DNA from: Brevibacillus fulvus
GTDB lineage: Bacteria > Bacillota > Bacilli > Brevibacillales > Brevibacillaceae
Direction: 5' to 3'
Assembly (NCBI RefSeq): GCF_016908525.1
Contig: NZ_JAFBEB010000022.1
Span: forward strand, 1-46,237
DNA: 46,237 nucleotides
Part shown: one piece after another, positions 45,755 through 46,237 of the stretch
Position numbering within the stretch: the first letter of the stretch is position 1
Layout of the letters: the number at the start of each line of letters is the position of its first letter
The notes under the pieces: model-generated
Seen by the model: only the letters and a program-made list of their open reading frames with translations
Database searches by the model: none
What the model was told of the DNA's origin: nothing
Position numbers and translations under genes: made by a program

Positions 45755-46216
45755 TCACTCCGACCACCATGCGATGCAAGGAAACTCCTTTACATGAGCA
45801 ACGAATTGCCTAACGGTGGTCATTTCAAAACCGATGCCATTTCCGGCCTCGACCTTAAATGGTTTATCCATCGGATAGTCGTTCACTTCATATTCGGCCC
45901 ATTCATCTTCGCTGATGCCGGAGTTTTGTTTATACCAAGCAACCGCTGATTCTTTGTCGTAACCTACGACAACCTCATAACGATCCGGGCCAATCGCAAA
46001 TGCCTTTAAATCTTTTGTCTTCTCGTAGATGATGGAATCAAGCCAATTGTTTATGTCTTCGCTTAATTGCTTGTTGGATGTAGCTTCTGCATATTTCCTC
46101 AGTGCTGCGAGGGCTGCACCGTCTTTATCTGGCCGGAGAACAAAGCAGCCGTCCACCAATTCCCCGTTCTCCTTCTTACGAACCTCGTACTTCACATACA
46201 AACCTTTGTTTTCCAT
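45755..46216 (-). CDS. conserved phage protein, unknown function (spans circle junction copy)
   Basis: 153 aa. YVKYEVRKKENGELVDGCFVLRPDKDGAALAALRKYAEA is a start often seen in Bacillales phage early genes, followed by a C-terminal alpha/beta part (DRYEVVVGYDKESAVAWYKQ). GGGAGG precedes the ATG. The first 24 codons recur at bases 1-74 because of the 95-base overlap. Confidence 0.8.
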   Translation of the reverse strand: MENKGLYVKYEVRKKENGELVDGCFVLRPDKDGAALAALRKYAEATSNKQLSEDINNWLDSIIYEKTKDLKAFAIGPDRYEVVVGYDKESAVAWYKQNSGISEDEWAEYEVNDYPMDKPFKVEAGNGIGFEMTTVRQFVAHVKEFPCIAWWSE

Positions 46217-46237
46217 CGTTCTTTCCTCCCTTAACTA
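46143..46237. repeat. terminal direct repeat, copy 2 (circular join)
   Basis: Identical to bases 1-95. It holds the start and ribosome site of the 153-aa gene and the TTAACTA that continues into bases 96 onward, so the operon is unbroken across the join. Confidence 0.95.

Noticed and set aside
95-45760. TTAACA motifs as -35 boxes of many small promoters
   Set aside because: No -10 is found at 16-18 bp after the copies; the ribosome site and start codon lie there instead.
1-46237. tRNA genes, CRISPR arrays, insertion sequences
   Set aside because: None was seen by eye on either strand: no regularly spaced repeat-spacer series, no cloverleaf with CCA/T-loop words, no transposase-like protein.

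Overview
The window is a complete circular element of about 46,142 bp: the last 95 bases (46143-46237) repeat bases 1-95 exactly, so the genes join across the ends. It reads as a temperate, contractile-tailed phage that is kept as a plasmid (a phage-plasmid) in a low-to-mid-GC Firmicute, most likely a Bacillales host of the Brevibacillus/Aneurinibacillus/Paenibacillus/Bacillus kind. The basis for the host call is the strong GGAGG ribosome sites, ArpU, XhlA and DnaD-family proteins, a Bacillus-type LexA box, and an HTH-TPR regulator paired with a secreted peptide. The genus is inference. LAYOUT. On the minus strand, from the divergent switch at about 4.54 kb, runs one long lytic block: a Cro-like gene, small early genes, a DnaD-like initiator with internal 22-bp iterons, and dUTPase. 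It continues across the circle junction through small early genes (Dam methylase, ABA-sandwich proteins) to the late regulator ArpU (42.4 kb). A helically phased four-repeat array and a likely late promoter follow ArpU. The late block then holds a minimal tyrosine recombinase, Nu1/GpA terminase, lambda-family portal, ClpP-type protease, decoration protein D and capsid E. A P2-like tail follows (sheath, tube, frameshifted chaperone, tape measure, X, D, V, U, W, J, I), then a DNRLRE tail fibre and the XhlA-holin-amidase lysis cassette ending near 17.1 kb. MAINTENANCE BLOCK (4.6-16.9 kb). This holds a cI-like repressor; a small ORF under a LexA box; an RRNPP-type HTH-TPR regulator with a 42-aa pre-pro-peptide gene (arbitrium-like in layout); two further XRE regulators; and a plasmid origin with DnaA boxes, a predicted antisense RNA and a Rep gene. 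It also holds an FtsK-like ATPase with a replication-relaxation protein, a membrane-anchored Mrr-type nuclease, ParM/ParR with parC-like repeats, and a tyrosine recombinase likely used to resolve multimers. HOW IT WORKS (inference). In lysogeny the element replicates from the Rep origin, controls copy number by antisense RNA and segregates by ParMR. The decision to induce appears to combine SOS (LexA box), peptide quorum sensing and the repressor/Cro switch. Induction would start lytic replication from the DnaD-like initiator, then ArpU would switch on packaging, tail and lysis genes. The arbitrium-like module, the antisense RNA, the internal iterons and the phased late-promoter array are the signals most worth following.
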